A stretch of DNA of 64,000 nucleotides from Datura wrightii (GCA_035772735.1 JASDFA010000004.1:20859501-20923500); one strand, 5' to 3'. Positions 33,080 to 46,482 are shown, counted from the first letter of the stretch. Notes: generated by a model from the sequence alone, not told the origin. Made by a program: numbers and translations.

Positions 33080-36075
33080 TAGGATCCCTTGGAGAGAGCC
33101 TTGGTGGTACGTGATCATTTTGGGGACAGTGCGACATATGAGATGGTGCAGACTTTGAATGAGCCAAAATGGTTCTTCAAGAAGCAAGATTTTGAACCAT
33201 TGAAGAGGTCCTTGGAACCATCCCCAAAGCCATCAATAGAGGAGGCACCTAAATTGGAGTTAAAGATATTGCCTCCACATCTGCAGTATGTATTCTTGGG
33301 TGAAGATGACACCTTACCAGTCATCATTTCAGCAGAACTGACAGATGCACAAGTGAAAGATGCATTGGTGGTCCTTAAGAGGCGAAAGAGAACAATGGGA
33401 TGGCAGATGTCAAACATTAAGGGGATCAATCCATCTTTCTGCATGCACAAGATATTCGTGGAAGAGGGATCCAAGTCAACCGTGCAACATCAGTGGAGGT
33501 TGAACCCAGTGATGAAGGATGTAGTCAGAAAGGAAGTGATCAAGTGGCTGGATGCAAGAGTGGTATATCCCATCTCAGACAGTGAATGGGTTAGCCAAGT
33601 TCAATGCATTCCTAAGAAAGGGGGAATGACACTGGTCACAAATGAAAAGAATGAGCTAATTCCCACACACACAGTCATGGGCTGGCGAATTTGCATGGAT
33701 TATAGGAAGCTCAATGAGGCCACTTGGAAAGATCACTATTCAATTCCATTGATTGATCAGATGTTGGACAGGCTGGCAGGGCAGGAATATTATTGCTTTT
33801 TGGATGGTTACTCTGGCTATAATAAAATAGCCATAGCACCAGAAGATCAGGAGAAGACCACATTTACATATCCTTATAGGACATATGCTTTCAGGCGGAT
33901 GCCCTTTGGTCTATGCAATGCACCAGCCATATTCCAGCGATGCATGATGGCAATATTCCATGATATGGTGGAAGACTATGTCGAGGTATTTATGGATGAC
34001 TTTTCTGTTTTTGGTAACTCATTTTCTATGTGTTTGCAGAATCTAGACAGGGTGTTAGCCAGATGTGAAGACTCAAACCTGGTGCTCAACTGGCAAAAGT
34101 GTCACTTTTTACTTAAGGAGGGTATTGTCCTTGGCCATAAGGTGTCATGCAGAGGTTTGGAGGTCGATCGTGCAAAGATAAAGGTGATTGAAAAGCTACG
34201 ACCGCCAGTATCAGTTAAGGGTGTTCGCTGCTTCTTAGGACATGCTGGGTTTTACAAACGGTTTATTCAAGACTTCTCTAAGATTTCTAGATCGATATGC
34301 CAGTTGTTAGAAAAAGAGGTGAAGTTTGAATTTGACAAGGAATGTGTAGAAGCAGTTGAGGAGCTGAAAAAGAAGCTGGTGGAAGCTCCTATTCTCATTT
34401 CTCCTGATTGGGATCCTTTTGAGTTAATGTGTGATGCAAGTGATGCAGTTGTAGGATCAGTATTAGGGCAGCGAAGGAATAAGATTGTTCATTCCATCTA
34501 CTATGCAAGCAAAACGCTTGATTCTGCACAAGTTAATTATACAGTCACGGAGAAGGAGATGCTGGCTCTAGTGTTTGCATTTGACAAGTTTAGATCCTAC
34601 CTGGTGGGGTCGAAAGTGGTGGTACACACTGATCATGCGGAAATTCGGTACTTATTTGGCAAGAAAGATGCGAAGCCCAGGCTAATCAGGTGCATATTAT
34701 TGCTGCAAGAGTTTGATCTGGAGATCCGAGAAAGGAAGGGAAGTGAAAATCAGGTTGCAGATCACCTATCGCGACTAGAGAATCGTTCACATGTGAAGGA
34801 AGGTGAGCGCACCCAAGAAGAGTTCCCTGATGAACAACTCTTGGCAATAAAAGAAGCTGAACTCCCTTGGTATGCAGATATTGTGAACTTGTTAGTAAGT
34901 GGAATATACCCACCTGAGGCAACGGCTCAACAAAGGAAGAAGCTGAAGCATGAGTCCAGGAATTACATGTGGGATGAGTCGTATCTATTCAAGCAAGGAC
35001 CAGATCAAGTGATGAGGCGGTGCATTCCAGAAAGTCGGATGGCAGAGGTGCTGAGGATTTGTCATTCATCGTCGTATGGAGGTCATCATGGAGGGGAGCA
35101 TACTGCTCACAAAGTGCTGCAATTTGGATTCTTTTGGCCCACACTGTTCAAAGATGTTGTAGCTTATGTCAAAGTATATGATCGATGTCAAAGAGCAGGA
35201 ATAATCGGCAGGAGACATGAGATGCCATTGCATCACATATTGGAAGTTGAGGTGTTCGATGTGTGGGGGATAGATTTTATGGGCCCGTTTCCACCATCGT
35301 TTGGCAATCAATACATCTTGGTGGCAGTGGACTACGTGTCCAAGTGGGTTGAGGCAGTAGCGTGTCCTAGGAACGATAACAAGGTGGTGGCTAGATTTGT
35401 GAAGAAGCAGATTTTCACCAGGTTTGGTACGCCGCGAGCAATTATCAGTGATGGAGGGGCACATTTTGTGAATGCAGGATTCAGGAATTTTCTAGCGAAA
35501 TACGGGGTTTAGCATAGAGTGGCTACAGCATATCATCCCCAAACTAGCGGACAAGTAGAGGTGTCAAAAAGGGAAACTAAACATATTTTGCAGAAAATGG
35601 TGAATGCACAACGCAAGGATTCGGCAAGCAAACTAGATGATGCGTTGTGGGTTTATCGAACTGCATATAAGACACCTGACTTCACCGTGCAGATTGGTTT
35701 ACGGGAAGGCATGTCATCTCTCTGTAGAGCTTGAACATCGAGCTTATTGGGCTGTGCGGAAGCTAAACATGGATCCTGAGCTAGCAGGAAAGAGGAGATT
35801 GATGCAGCTGAGTGAGTTGGACGAATTTCGATGTCACGCATATGAAAGTGCAAAATGCTACAAAGAAAAAACAAAAGGTGGCACGACAGGTATATGGTGC
35901 ATCGAATCTTTGAGTCGGGCCAAATGGTGTTGCTGTTCAACTCTAGATTAAACTCTTCCTAGGGAAATTGCGCTCCAATTGGTCGGGGTCGTTTGAAGTA
36001 GTAAGGATGACCCCATACGGGGCGGTTGAATTGTGGCAAGAGGATAAAAGTGTCACATTTTTAGTGAATGGATAA
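33080..36075 (+). pseudogene. Athila pol: reverse transcriptase, RNase H, integrase
   Basis: A long open stretch of 807 codons (33089-35512) carries the RT (MDYRKLNEATWKDHYSIPL, MPFGLCNAPAIFQRCM, catalytic FMDD near 33990), RNase H (LMCDASDAVVGSVL, EKEMLALVFA, HTDHAEIRYLFG, VADHLSRLE) and integrase with a zinc region (HHGGEHTAHK...YDRC, where the first Cys of CxxC is Tyr) and core (WGIDFMGPFPPS, IISDGGAHF). A TAG at 35510-35512 stops it inside the integrase. The core continues in frame after the stop (35519-35734: AYHPQTSGQVEV) and then shifts frame. It would copy the element RNA into DNA and insert it. RT and RNase H motifs are intact, but integrase cannot be made whole. Confidence 0.92.
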
Positions 36076-36762
36076 AGGTGTAAGCACTACTGGGGTGAGG
36101 GTGTTAATCGAGAGAAGACGTCTATCACCTTAGTAGAAGAATGAGGATGACAAGCATCGAGCCGCGATGATAAACCAGGTGCTGTACGGGAGGCAACCCG
36201 TGAATGTAATGTACTATAATAGTTAGAAACTATTTTAAAAAAATGGTCATGCCATGACGAAAACTAAGGTGTTAGGTGGGAGGCAACCCACTATTTTCTA
36301 ACGAGTTATTCTTGTTGGATGATTTTCAGGAGATATGGAGGGCAAAATACAAAAATCACAAGTGGAAAAATAAAGGTAAAAAGGGAAAATTGGGGCAAGA
36401 GGCAGTGAGCCTACGCATTGGCTCCGTGTCACGGAGCCTGTGCTCCACGTTAACCTCCGTGACACGTTGAGGTTAAATTTCAGGTATGTCAATTTCTAGT
36501 GAGCCTACGCGATGGCTCCATGTCACGGAGCTTGACCTCCACGATGGCCTCCATGACACGTTGAGGCCAATTTTGCATCTGGTCAGTTCGGGGCAGCGGA
36601 TTGACCCGCGCAAAATTGCTAATTTTAACCCCCAAAAACTTATTTTTCCCCATTTTTTCTGAAATCTTCCGCGACCAAACCCCCATTCCCCCTTCTCCCT
36701 CAACGTGCCACGGCTCAAACCTAAGAAAATCCTTCAAGTCCTTTTCAAACTCTTTAAGTAAG
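36076..36762 (+). promoter_or_regulatory. Internal cassette and presumed promoter/leader of Athila ORF3, first element
   Basis: No ORF. Two copies of the palindromic cassette lie at 36408-36567 (CCGTGTCACGGAG ... CTCCGTGACACG and a diverged second copy). They are followed by AT-rich sequence and then a splice-donor-like AAG/GTATGT at 36760-36768. The second Athila copy has the same order. An internal promoter is an inference. Confidence 0.5.
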
Positions 36763-37381
36763 GTATGTTCTTGATATTTTTGTCATTCTTGATGCATAGT
36801 TTGATTCCTGAACATGTTTTATGATGAAATTCTGTCCTAAGTTATTAATAAGATGTATAATTGATTGGGTCATGGATGAATGTTGATTTTGTGCTAATGT
36901 TGTGTTATGAACTCAATAATTACATGATTTTTATTGAAAATCTTACATTGTTGATAACTAGGGTTGAGAATTGAGTTGGGAAGAAGAAGAAAAGGGTAGA
37001 AATATAGATATTTTGGGATGTGCCTATTGTTGGAGTTGAAAAATGTTGTGATTAAACTTAGATTATGTTATGGTTGAAGATTGATTTTTGGGGGATAAAA
37101 ATAGGAAAAATCCAATAGGTTGTTGTGCACAAAATGAATAGATGGATGAACTTTAACAATGCATTGTATGAAGTCTGAGTAGTACAATGAAACTATTCCA
37201 TCGACTTTTACTAATGCACTGAACCTTTTGAGAAATAAGAGCTGGAATTATGTGGTTGTTCTTGCCGAATAGTATGAATTACAGCCAACAACTAAGTGTG
37301 GGGTGATCAATTTAAGCCCAGCCTTAGTAGTATCCAACTATACCATGAATGACATTTGAAATATATGCTTTTGATGAACAG
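36763..37381 (+). other. Putative intron before Athila ORF3, first element
   Basis: Begins GTATGT after AAG (36763) and ends AACAG (37381), five bases before the ATG of ORF3. AT-rich with no ORF. The second Athila element has equivalent sites at 60220 and 60910. Confidence 0.45.
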
Positions 37382-37386
37382 GAAAA

Positions 37387-38601
37387 ATGTCTGGACAGCA
37401 AGACAAGGGAAAAGGTGCATCCACATCTGGCGCCAGCCGAAAAAGACTTAGAGTTGGTGCAGCAGTTCCAGCACACCACCAGTTCCAAGGGGGCAATGAA
37501 GGCAGTATGGAACACGATGGGTATTGGATAAGAGGAAGAAATGGTACTCCAAGCACAAGGAAACCAAGTATTTTCCTGAGGAGCAAATAGAAAGGGATCC
37601 ACTAGCTCAAGAATTCCCGAGAATCTTACACATGATAAACAGTATGGGGTTAAACTTCATCTTCGAAGAACCCAAAAGAGTGTAATATTCATCTCATAAG
37701 GGAATTCTACACTAATTAGAACCCCACCGTGCGCAGCCACACAGTCAAGATCAGAGGACAGGTGGTTACTTTTGAACCACAACATCTTAATTCCATCTTG
37801 GGGATGCATGACATAGACGCGCATGTCCTCCGCCAGCTGAACATCACTCCACCATATGCATATATCAGACACACATTATGTGGAGCACGATCAACAGCCA
37901 GGTGGAGTCGTCACAAGGAAAAATGATATCACCTACCATACTCCCAAATGAACAGAGAAGTAAGGATTTGGTTGAAGATAGTGTGTACTTGCCTGATCCC
38001 GGGGGTGCATATGACTGATGTCACCCGAGACAGAGTTTGTTTGGTATATGCATTGATAAAAGGGCTTGAGATAAATGTTGGAGCAGTGATTATTTCAGCA
38101 ATGAAGAAAGCCATACTTCATCAAGGGCATCGGTATGGGTTCGGTGGTCTTCTAACTGCTTTCCTCAAGGGCCATGGTATTGAAGAGGAGGCCCTGGATT
38201 ACATTCCTCAATTTGACCGGCGTGCTTTGGATGTCACTAAGACCAAAGTACCTGATACCAAATTCGGGCCTGTGCTTACACTCACTGAGCGACATGCGCA
38301 GGACGACCAATACATGGCCCGAATGTATGGAATGCAGATGCTGCAACAGCGGATTGGTGGAAGGCTTGCTACGGAGGATGAAGTGTGGTAGCTCGAGATG
38401 GATTATCCATTTAATGAGCATGCCCGAGCATTATGCAAAGTTGGGCCCGCATTTGTAGAACCAGTTGATGATGATGTACCCACTGATGAGGAAACTCACC
38501 AGGATGACTCATACATTGAGTCAGAGGAAGACGAAGAAGAAGATTCTGATATGGGAGATAAGGCATTGGCACCTGATGAAAAGATTGAGCATTTTGATTG
38601 A
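37387..38601 (+). pseudogene. Athila third ORF (envelope-like/putative plant transposon protein)
   Basis: ATG at 37387: MSGQQDKGKGASTSGASRKR, a basic start also found in the second copy. The frame changes near 37500-37588 (next conserved part KKWYSKHKETKYFPEE). After stops, 37948-38391 encodes the conserved core (YALIKGLEINVGAVIISAMK, HGIEEEALDYIPQFDR), with an acidic tail at 38500-38600. Athila elements carry an ORF at this place that has been called envelope-like. I see no convincing signal peptide or membrane anchor in these pieces. It is not functional here. Confidence 0.72.
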
Positions 38602-40320
38602 TCAAGGAGCTACACCACCCAAACTGTGTTTTTAATTGCAAATATGTGAATACTGAGGACAGTGTTTCGACTAAGTGTGGGGTGGGAGTAGTTAGGTGTT
38701 GATGTAGTAAGACTGTGCTTGTGCTTGTGCTTAAGTGGTTGAATGTGTGACATTGTGTTTCGTGCTGCGTTGATGATTTTGTGTGTGTGTGTGGTGCTTG
38801 TTAAGGATTTATTTGTGTAATTATTTGTGCAAGTTGTTTCTATTTTTAAATTTTTTGTTTGGGTTTCTCAATTTTTGTTTTCGGTGCTTTTTTCGAGAAT
38901 AGTCCCTTTGAACCGAAGTTTTAGATAGAGACTGTTCCCTATGATGGATGGATGACGGTCGTCTTAAGGGAAATTTACTCAGTAGGTTTTGATTTGTGAA
39001 CCCATAGCTAATTAATGGTTTGATATTCTTGTTATGTGCTATACATGATTGTAAGATGCAAGTATAGTTAGTGTTGAAGCATGCCAGTGTTCTAAATATG
39101 TTTGAGACACCTAGGCTCTTGAATTTGACTCGATGTGATTAAAGCTTAATTTTTAATTCCTGTAATTAGCTGAGTTAAGAGTCTGTTGAATATGCCTTGA
39201 ATTGAGATACGCAGTGAGTGTGAGTTTTTCAAATATTCCGTGCTATTGTGGAATGTCTAGAACTTGCCTGATGTGTATACAAATCGAAATGAAGGATGTA
39301 GAGTGTAGGAGATGATTTAGGCATTACTTCTAATGAGCCTAATTATTACTCATAGCCTTACCTACCTTAAATGTTGAATCCTAGTTAGCCCAATTGATCC
39401 TTAAGCCTATTCTTTGGTAGCTACAACATAAGCTTAATCCTTTCCTTTCATGAGCCTTGTATTTGATCCAAAACTCCTAAGCACTTAAGTGAAAAATTTG
39501 AAAGAGTGAGGGAGTGAGATGTGGGAAAAAGAAGGAAAAATAGTAGTTGTGGAAGTTAAGGAAAAACTTAGAGGTGCACTTGGTTGAAAATGCCTACTTA
39601 TTAGTAGGGAGTAAGAAAACAAATGAATGAAAAAGTGCTTAAGTACTCCTTACCAATAGGCCAAGTGTGCTTAAATAAATGGGAACAAGAAGGAAGATAA
39701 TTCAAGAATGAAAAGAAGGAAGGTGAAGCAAAAGCAAATGTGTCTTTAATAAAAATGTGATGTAGTAAAAGCGCTTGGGAAAGATTGTCGCTGTTATTAG
39801 CCATAAGGTGATCCCACCTGCCCTTAGCCTACATTACAACCTAAAAAGTCCTACTTGATCTTACATTCAAACATCCTTAAATTAGTGGAGTACAACACTG
39901 AGGGCAAGCTTATGGTTCACCACATGATGCATGCGAATTCTTTGAGAGAGTGAGCGAAATTCTATTCATACAACCCATACATATTATGAGTTGAAAATTT
40001 GTGAATAAAAAAGGAGTAACTCTCGTGTGGTGAGGGCACATGTTTAATGAGGAATAACATTCATGTCGGATTCTTGATCAGTTGATTGGCATGTGTTTGC
40101 TGAGATTGAGAGTCAAGTCTTGAGGTTAGGAAGTCTCAACATAGTTAAATACGATTTTAATGGGTAAACCTTGCATGAACTAATTTTTCACTTGTCATCT
40201 CAACCAGTCATTGTAGACGTAGCTCAAATTGTCTCGTTAAATTAGCTATGTGTGAGTTTCATTTGCATGAGATGTAAAAGGGTTGTTCGAGGACGAACAA
40301 GGCTTTAAATGTGGGGTAGG
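38602..40320 (+). other. Athila 3' non-coding region with polypurine tract
   Basis: About 1.7 kb without genes, typical of Athila. Near its end is the palindrome TTGTTCGAGGACGAACAA (40283-40300), then the purine-rich GTGGGGTAGG (40311-40320) directly before the 3' LTR, the expected plus-strand primer. Confidence 0.75.
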
Positions 40321-41731
40321 TGATCTTGGGTGTAATTGCATGCACAAGTGATACTTTATTACTTAATTTGGACTTGTTTATCTACTTTAATGTGTACATT
40401 CTCATGTGGTTTTTATGTAAATGTGGATTTAGACTAACCAACATGATTAGTTATTGTTTTTGCAGTTTAGAATGAATTTTGGAAACTAATCTACAAGTTG
40501 GTGAAGTGGAGGAATGGACTCGGAAGCAAAACGCGGAAGTCGGCAAGAAAATACTAAAAACTTGATGTCCCGCGATAGAGGTCGTGTCACGCTACCATCG
40601 CGGAGGCATTCTGCCTAGAGTGAAATTTCAGGCGAATTCCAGTGAAGGTGCGCGATGGCACCGTGTCACAGAGCTGAGGCTCCGCGATAGCCTTCATGCC
40701 ACGCTGAGGCTAAGAATTTGTGCATCCCAGTTCCAGTGAGGCTCCACGACAAGGCCGTGGCATGGAGCTGATGCTCCGCGATAGCCTCCATGCCACATTG
40801 CCAGTTTATTCTGGGAAATTTCTCACTTGTATAAGTAGAACACTTAGGTTTTATTTTAAGGTATCTGACATTTCATGCTAGAACATGGGTATCAAACAGT
40901 TGAGCTGAAGAAGTCCTAGGGTTAATTCTCTTCCTTTTTCTCTAAAATTTCAATTACTTGTATGTTTTCTACTTGTTTGAAGATGTTTAATCCTCAAATG
41001 AGTGGCTAATTCACCTTTGGCTGAGGTTGAGGATAATTTCAGTAGTATGTAATTGATGTTACTTCAGTTTTTATCTTCTCTAAAATGGTTATTCTACTGA
41101 TTCTTGTTTTTACTTCATTTAATGATTGGCCATTGTTAATGTATATATTAAAATTCCAATTTTATTTCCGAAAGGAAGATTATTTGGATGGATGTGAATT
41201 GGTAGAATATGTTCTTGTCTTGGTTTAGAAATTAAGAGAAGATTAATATTCAGAATAGAAATATATTTGTAATGTCATATTTGGTCATCTATGAAATTGA
41301 GTTTGGTTTATGAGAATATGAGTTGTTGCATCACAACAATGTGTAATGTAAATCTCATAATTCTTTAATTGGTGAGGAGTTCGAAAGACCCAATCCATTG
41401 TTAATAATTCCTGACTAACAACCAAAGAGAAGTGTTGACTGAAATTTAATCAATAAATTACATATCTACATGTTTTGCCTTAACCTCAGCTTGTTCGTGC
41501 TATTGTTCAGATTATAATTCATAATTTTCACTTAAGGTTACATTAACTAATATTCTTGAAAAATCACCGTTTGTTTTGCTTGTCTACTTGTATAAAGAAG
41601 TGTGTATACTAAACACTTAGAGAAAATTTACTCCTTCGTTACAGTCCCTGTGGGTTCGATACCTGGCTTGAAATAAAGCAACTTTATTACTTGTACGACC
41701 ACGTGCACTTTTGTGTGATTGGAAGTGAACA
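40321..41731 (+). repeat. 3' LTR of first Athila element
   Basis: 1,411 bp, TGATCTTGGG to GTGAACA. Cassette array at about 40563-40800 and TATA-like TATAAGTAG at 40830-40838. It pairs with 29247-30655. Confidence 0.93.
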
Positions 41732-44700
41732 ATCAACATAGTCTCCCTACCACTGAATGTCCAGTTGCAATAAAAAGCAGAAAATAGGAGCATCTTGTTG
41801 GCTAAAGAAATGAAAATGAAGAATTCTAGTAGGAATAGGTCATGAAACCTATTGCCACATTGGGCTAGAAGAAACTTGATTCATCCCCTTTTTCCATAAA
41901 AAAGGACCCAAGCTTGTCTGGGTTCTTAAAACTAACCCCTAAGCTGTCTTGCAGGTAAGGGTGAAAAGAAGAAAGCATTGGTACATGGATAGTGCTTGTT
42001 CAAGACATATGACAGGAGACAAACAAAAATTTCCTTCACTCACTCCACTAAAAGGGGGGAATGTATCCTTTGGTGATGGAAAAAAGGGTACTGTCACAGG
42101 GATTGGTAGGATTGGAAGCTCATAAAGAAGGGCATCGGAAGATGTGCATCATGTTGAACGATTGAAGCATAATTTACTGAGTATATCTCAGTTGTGTAAC
42201 AAAGGCAATAAGGTAGCTTTTACCTTTGCATATTGCAAAGTCAAAAGGCTGAATACAAATGAAATTGTACTGAGTGCAAGAAGACACAAAAATGTATACA
42301 AGGCAGACATCATGGAAATGTCTGATACAAATCTGACTTGCCTTAGTGCAATGGATTGTGATTCCCTTATCTGGCACAAGAGACTGGGGCATGTCAGCCT
42401 GAAATAGATAAACAAACTTGCTTCAAAGGATATGGTCATAGGGCTGCCTAAGACTCGGTTCAAAAATGACAAAGTTTGTAGTGATTATGTGAGGGGAAAG
42501 CAGGTGAGGTCTTCATTCACATCAAAGAATCAAGTAAGTACAACCAAGTGTCTAGATATATTGCATATGGATATGTGTGGGCCTATGAGAGTAAAAAACA
42601 GAGGTGGAAAAAGGTACATCTTTGTTATCATTTATGACTCTAGGTACACTTGGACTTTGTTTTGTCTTCTAAAGATGATGTTTTTGATGTTTTCTATGTC
42701 TTTGTAAAAAGAATGGAAAAGAAATTAGGTTCTCCTTTACTTTCCATTAGATCTGACCGTGGAACTGAATTTGAAAATGCTAAATTTCTTAGAGTTTTGT
42801 TCAGAAAATGGAATAGATCATAACTTCTCTTCTCCAAGAACACCACAACAAAATGGAGTAGTTGAAAGGAAAAATAGGACTTTAGAGGACATGGATAGAA
42901 CCATAATGATTGCAAGTAATCTTGCCAAAAATCTGTGAGTTGAAGCTATCAGCACTGCTTGCTATATTTTGAATAGGTGCATGAATAAACCCTTGTTAGA
43001 AAAGACTCCCTATGAATTACTAAAGGACAAGAGACCCAACATAGCTCATCTTAGAGTTTTTGATGTAAATGCTTTATTCATAACAATGGGAAATATAACT
43101 TGGGAAAATTTGATGCCCGAAGTGATGAGGAAATTTTCTTAGGGTTATTCTCAACATAGTAAAGCTTATAGAGTGTTGAATAAAAGAACAAACTGTGTTG
43201 AGGAAAGTGTGCATGTTATTTTTGATGAATCTTGTGTTATGCTTCAAACTAACATGCAGGATGAAAATGAAAATGAAGAACATATTCAGGAATAGGTTGT
43301 TGTACCTATTTCATCTGTGGAACAAAAAGGTGGCTTACGGACAAGGGGAACAACAAGAAACGAATATGATGCATCATAATTGCTGCAAATCAACTCAAAC
43401 GAAGGAGCTTCACAAGGATTGCAATTGAAGAGTTATAAGTATCAGGATTCCCATCCAATTGAAAATATCCTTACAGATCTTTCCTCTGGTATTACTACCA
43501 GATTAGGTTTAAAGAATCTGTGTGTCTTCAATGCCTTTCTGTCCAAAATGGAACCCAAAAAGGTGAAAGAGGCTCTCCTTGATAAAGATTGGATTATGGC
43601 TATGCAGGAGGAACTGAATCAATTCAAAAGAAGCAAAGTTTGGCATTTGGTACCCCCACCTGAAGGAAGGACTGTAATTGGCACCTAATGGGTATTCCGG
43701 AATAAACTAGATGAGTATGGAACTATAATAAGGAACAAGGCTAGGCTAGTGGTCCAAGGGTATAGTCAGGAAGAAGGAATTGACTATGATGAGACATTTA
43801 CTCCTGTTGCAAGACTTGAAGCAATCAGACTACTCATAGCTTTTGCATCTTTCAAGGATATTACTCTTTATCAAATGGATTTGAAGAGTGCATTCCTCAA
43901 TGGCTATTTGAAAAAGGAGGTCTATGTGAAGCAGCCCTCAGGGTTTGAAAGCTTTAACTTTCCAAACTATGTCTACAAGTTAGATAAAACTTTGTATAGG
44001 TTGAAGCAAGCTCCAAGGGCTTGGTATGAAAGACTCTCAAAATTTCTTCTGGAGCATGGACATACAAGAGGATAGATTGACAATACATTGTTCTTAAGAA
44101 CAACAGGTGAGGATCTGCTGATACAAGTATATGTAGATGACATCATATTTAGATCTACAAGCAGTGACATGACTCAAGAGTTTGTCATGCTCATGAATGG
44201 AGAATTTGAAATGAGCATGATGGGAGAGTTAAACTTCATTCTTGGATTAAAAATCAAGCAGACTGCTACTGGAATTATGATTCATCAGCAAAAGTATGTG
44301 AAGGAGTTGCTTAAGAGATTTAAGATGGAGTATGCTAAAGAAATTGACACTCCTGTTGCCACAACCACAAAATTGGACCTTGATGAAATAGGTCCATCCA
44401 TAGATCAGACACAGTATAGAGGTATGATTGGTTCTCTTTTATATCTCACTGCGAGTAGACTTGATATTGTTTTTAGTGTTGGCTTGTGTGCTAGATTTCA
44501 AGCAAATCCAAAGAGCCACATCTCAAGGTTATCAAAAGAATACTAAGGTATTTGAAGGGGACACCTGATCTTGGATTATGGTATCCTAAAGGAAGTAACT
44601 TTTTCTTAGTAGGATATTCAGATGCTAATTATGTAGGATATTTGGTGGATAGGGAAAGTACTATAGGGATGGCTCACTTTGTTGGACCATGTCTGATCTT

Positions 44701-45030
44701 GTGGTCCACAAAGAAGCAAAACTCAGTTGACTTGGCCACTGTAGAAGCTGAATATCATTTGGTTCATGTTGTGCTCAGTTGCTACGGATTAAGCAACGGC
44801 TACTAGATTTTGGTGTTGATGTTGGATGTGTTCCAATCCTATGTGACAACACTAGTGCCATCAACATTGCAAAAAATCCAGTTCAACACAAAAGAACTAA
44901 ACATATTGACATAAGACACCTTTTCCTTAGAGATAATGTAGAGAAAGGTCATATCTCAGTTATGTTTTGTTACACTAAAGAACAAATAGCTGATATCTTC
45001 AATAAAGCATTAGGCAGGGATCTCTTTTGA
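41732..45030 (+). pseudogene. SIRE-type pol: protease, integrase, reverse transcriptase, RNase H
   Basis: Resumes the element broken at 29246. Protease core WYMDSACSRHMTG near 41980-42015. GAG-pre-integrase HVERLKHNLLSISQLCN (42147 on) and WHKRLGHVSLK. Integrase HMDMCGPMRVKNRGGKRYIF, then after frame changes NGVVERKNRTLED near 42850. RT with WIMAMQEELNQFKRSKVWHL, ARLEAIRLLIAFASF and YRLKQAPRAWYERL; its catalytic YVDD is at about 44130. RNase H parts include YSDANYVGYLVD (44620), VEAEYH, and KHIDIRHLFLRDNVEKGHIS to 45030. At least eight stops or frame changes interrupt it, so it is non-functional, although the individual catalytic motifs remain readable. Confidence 0.92.
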
Positions 45031-45537
45031 AAAAAACAGGTTGCAAGTGGGGATGATTAAAATTGCATAGGTCACCTTCAATGATTGGTTAGATTATGCA
45101 AATTTCTTGTGTTATTGTTATCTATGTTAATTATCCTAGAATGGCACATTTATTTGTGTGTCTCAAGTCTATGATAAAATTTTAATTGACAATGGCTGGA
45201 TCTTAACTTGTGCTGGGTTATCAAAGTCTCAAGAAGCAGTCATTTATCAGGTATGTTCTTTTCACTTAAATACTCTACTGTTAAATGAGAAACAGCTATG
45301 CTTACATGCTTCATCCCTCCATAATTATGATAACCATCAAATCCCTCATTTTCCCCCATAAAATGTTGCCACTACCATCTACTAACCATCACGTCCCCAC
45401 AGACACTCTAATCATCAGTCACATCCCACGTTTCACCTTCCTACTTTTCTCCATCTATAAAATGTAAGCTGGGTTGTGTTGTCAAGGCATCCGTACCTAA
45501 TTACCTTTCCCAACCTTCTCAAGAAAAGCTTTTAAAT
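45031..45537 (+). other. Spacer between SIRE pol and third ORF
   Basis: About 500 bp of non-coding, AT-rich sequence within the SIRE-type element. No gene is recognised. Confidence 0.5.
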
Positions 45538-46482
45538 GGATTCTTCTTCTTCTTCTTCAAGCAGCTCTTCCACCTTGAAAAGGCATCTTCTTCTCAAGAA
45601 CTGGTGCCTCACTCTTCTAAAAACATTCCCACCTACATTCCATTCAAGATGTCTGATTTTGTAGCGTGGAATGCTTTCAAAGCTCAATTTTCACCCTCCA
45701 CAGTATTTCCTCCATTTTCTACTGGGTCTACCCTACAATTTTTTGATATTGCCCATCTTCAGTCCGCATCAAATGATGACACTCCAATTGCGGATTTGAT
45801 TTCCCAAAGGGTACACACTAGGTTAAGAAAGAAGTTCAATATACTTGTGCTTATTCCTGACGACGAACCCGAAAATGAGTCTGATCATGAAATACCTTCA
45901 TCCACCAGTTCCACTCGCACCCCTCTCACTCGTACCCGTAAACGCCAGGAAGATGAGCTACTTGCTCAAGCTCTTTAAAAGAGTAAAAAGAAGAAGTCTT
46001 CTACCTCTGGTTTTGGTGCAAAACAATCATCCTCCTTCAAGGATGTTCTACTTAAAACTGTTCGCAAGTCTACTGTGGTCAAGAAGATCATTCCAAAACC
46101 CACCACATTTGGTTCATCACTATCTCCCTCAACCTCCCACATCTTCAGAGAAAAATCCTACTGAACCTACTGCTACATCTTCATCACCTACACCAATCAC
46201 GCCAAAAATCCCTTCCAAACCCACCTCAAAATCTCTTGCAACATCTACCCGTAAAACCTCCTTCAAACCTATTCCAAAACCTACCTCTAAAACCTCTTCA
46301 CAACCACCCTCCAAATCTACCTCAAAACCAACTTCCAAGCCAGCTCCTAAATCATCCTCCAAACCCACCTCAACAGCTCCTTCTTCTTCTTCAAAGAATA
46401 GATCATCAAAATGGGTTACTCGACCTGGTCCATCCATTGGTTTGGATTCAGATGACTCTGATGGGGATGTGGCTGATGGTTT
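45538..46482 (+). pseudogene. SIRE-type third ORF (envelope-like), cut by Tekay insertion
   Basis: Starts near ATG 45538 with a run of Ser codons. The readable frame then contains MSDFVAWNAFKAQFSPSTVF and DTPIADLISQRVHTRLRKKF (45604-45978). Further on another frame is low complexity, with many KPTSK/PPSK-like Lys-Pro-Ser repeats (46190-46390), and ends GLDSDDSDGDVADG at the insertion point. SIRE elements carry an ORF here of uncertain function. Membrane or fusion features cannot be judged from these pieces. Confidence 0.65.

Larger units (their letters stand above)
29247..41731 (+). mobile_element. Complete Athila-lineage Ty3/gypsy retrotransposon
   Basis: 12.5 kb with both LTRs, a tRNA-Asp-type primer site, gag-protease, pol (RT, RNase H, integrase), a third ORF and a polypurine tract. 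It is inserted in the SIRE-type gag region. The flanking five bases are GTCAA (29242-29246) and ATCAA (41732-41736), a target duplication with one later change. The two LTRs differ at about 19 sites in the first ~275 bases by eye, so the copy is not very young. gag and protease are badly damaged; RT and RNase H are almost intact. Confidence 0.93.
26797..46482 (+). mobile_element. SIRE-type Ty1/copia retrotransposon, interrupted by two insertions
   Basis: Layout: 5' LTR, tRNA-Met primer site, gag, coiled-coil extension, pol, then a third ORF. It is split by the Athila element at 29247-41731, and its 3' ORF is cut at 46482 by the Tekay element. The Gag start (RPPLFNGSHF...WWKARM) and the extra ORF downstream of RNase H are typical of the Sirevirus/SIRE group. 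Stops are scattered through all frames, so the copy is dead. Its 3' LTR is not in the window. It is the oldest layer of the nested stack. Confidence 0.88.

Noticed and set aside
46129..46437. Acidic minus-strand ORF opposite the SIRE third ORF
   Set aside because: It is the antisense shadow of the Lys/Pro/Ser-rich repeat, with no support of its own.
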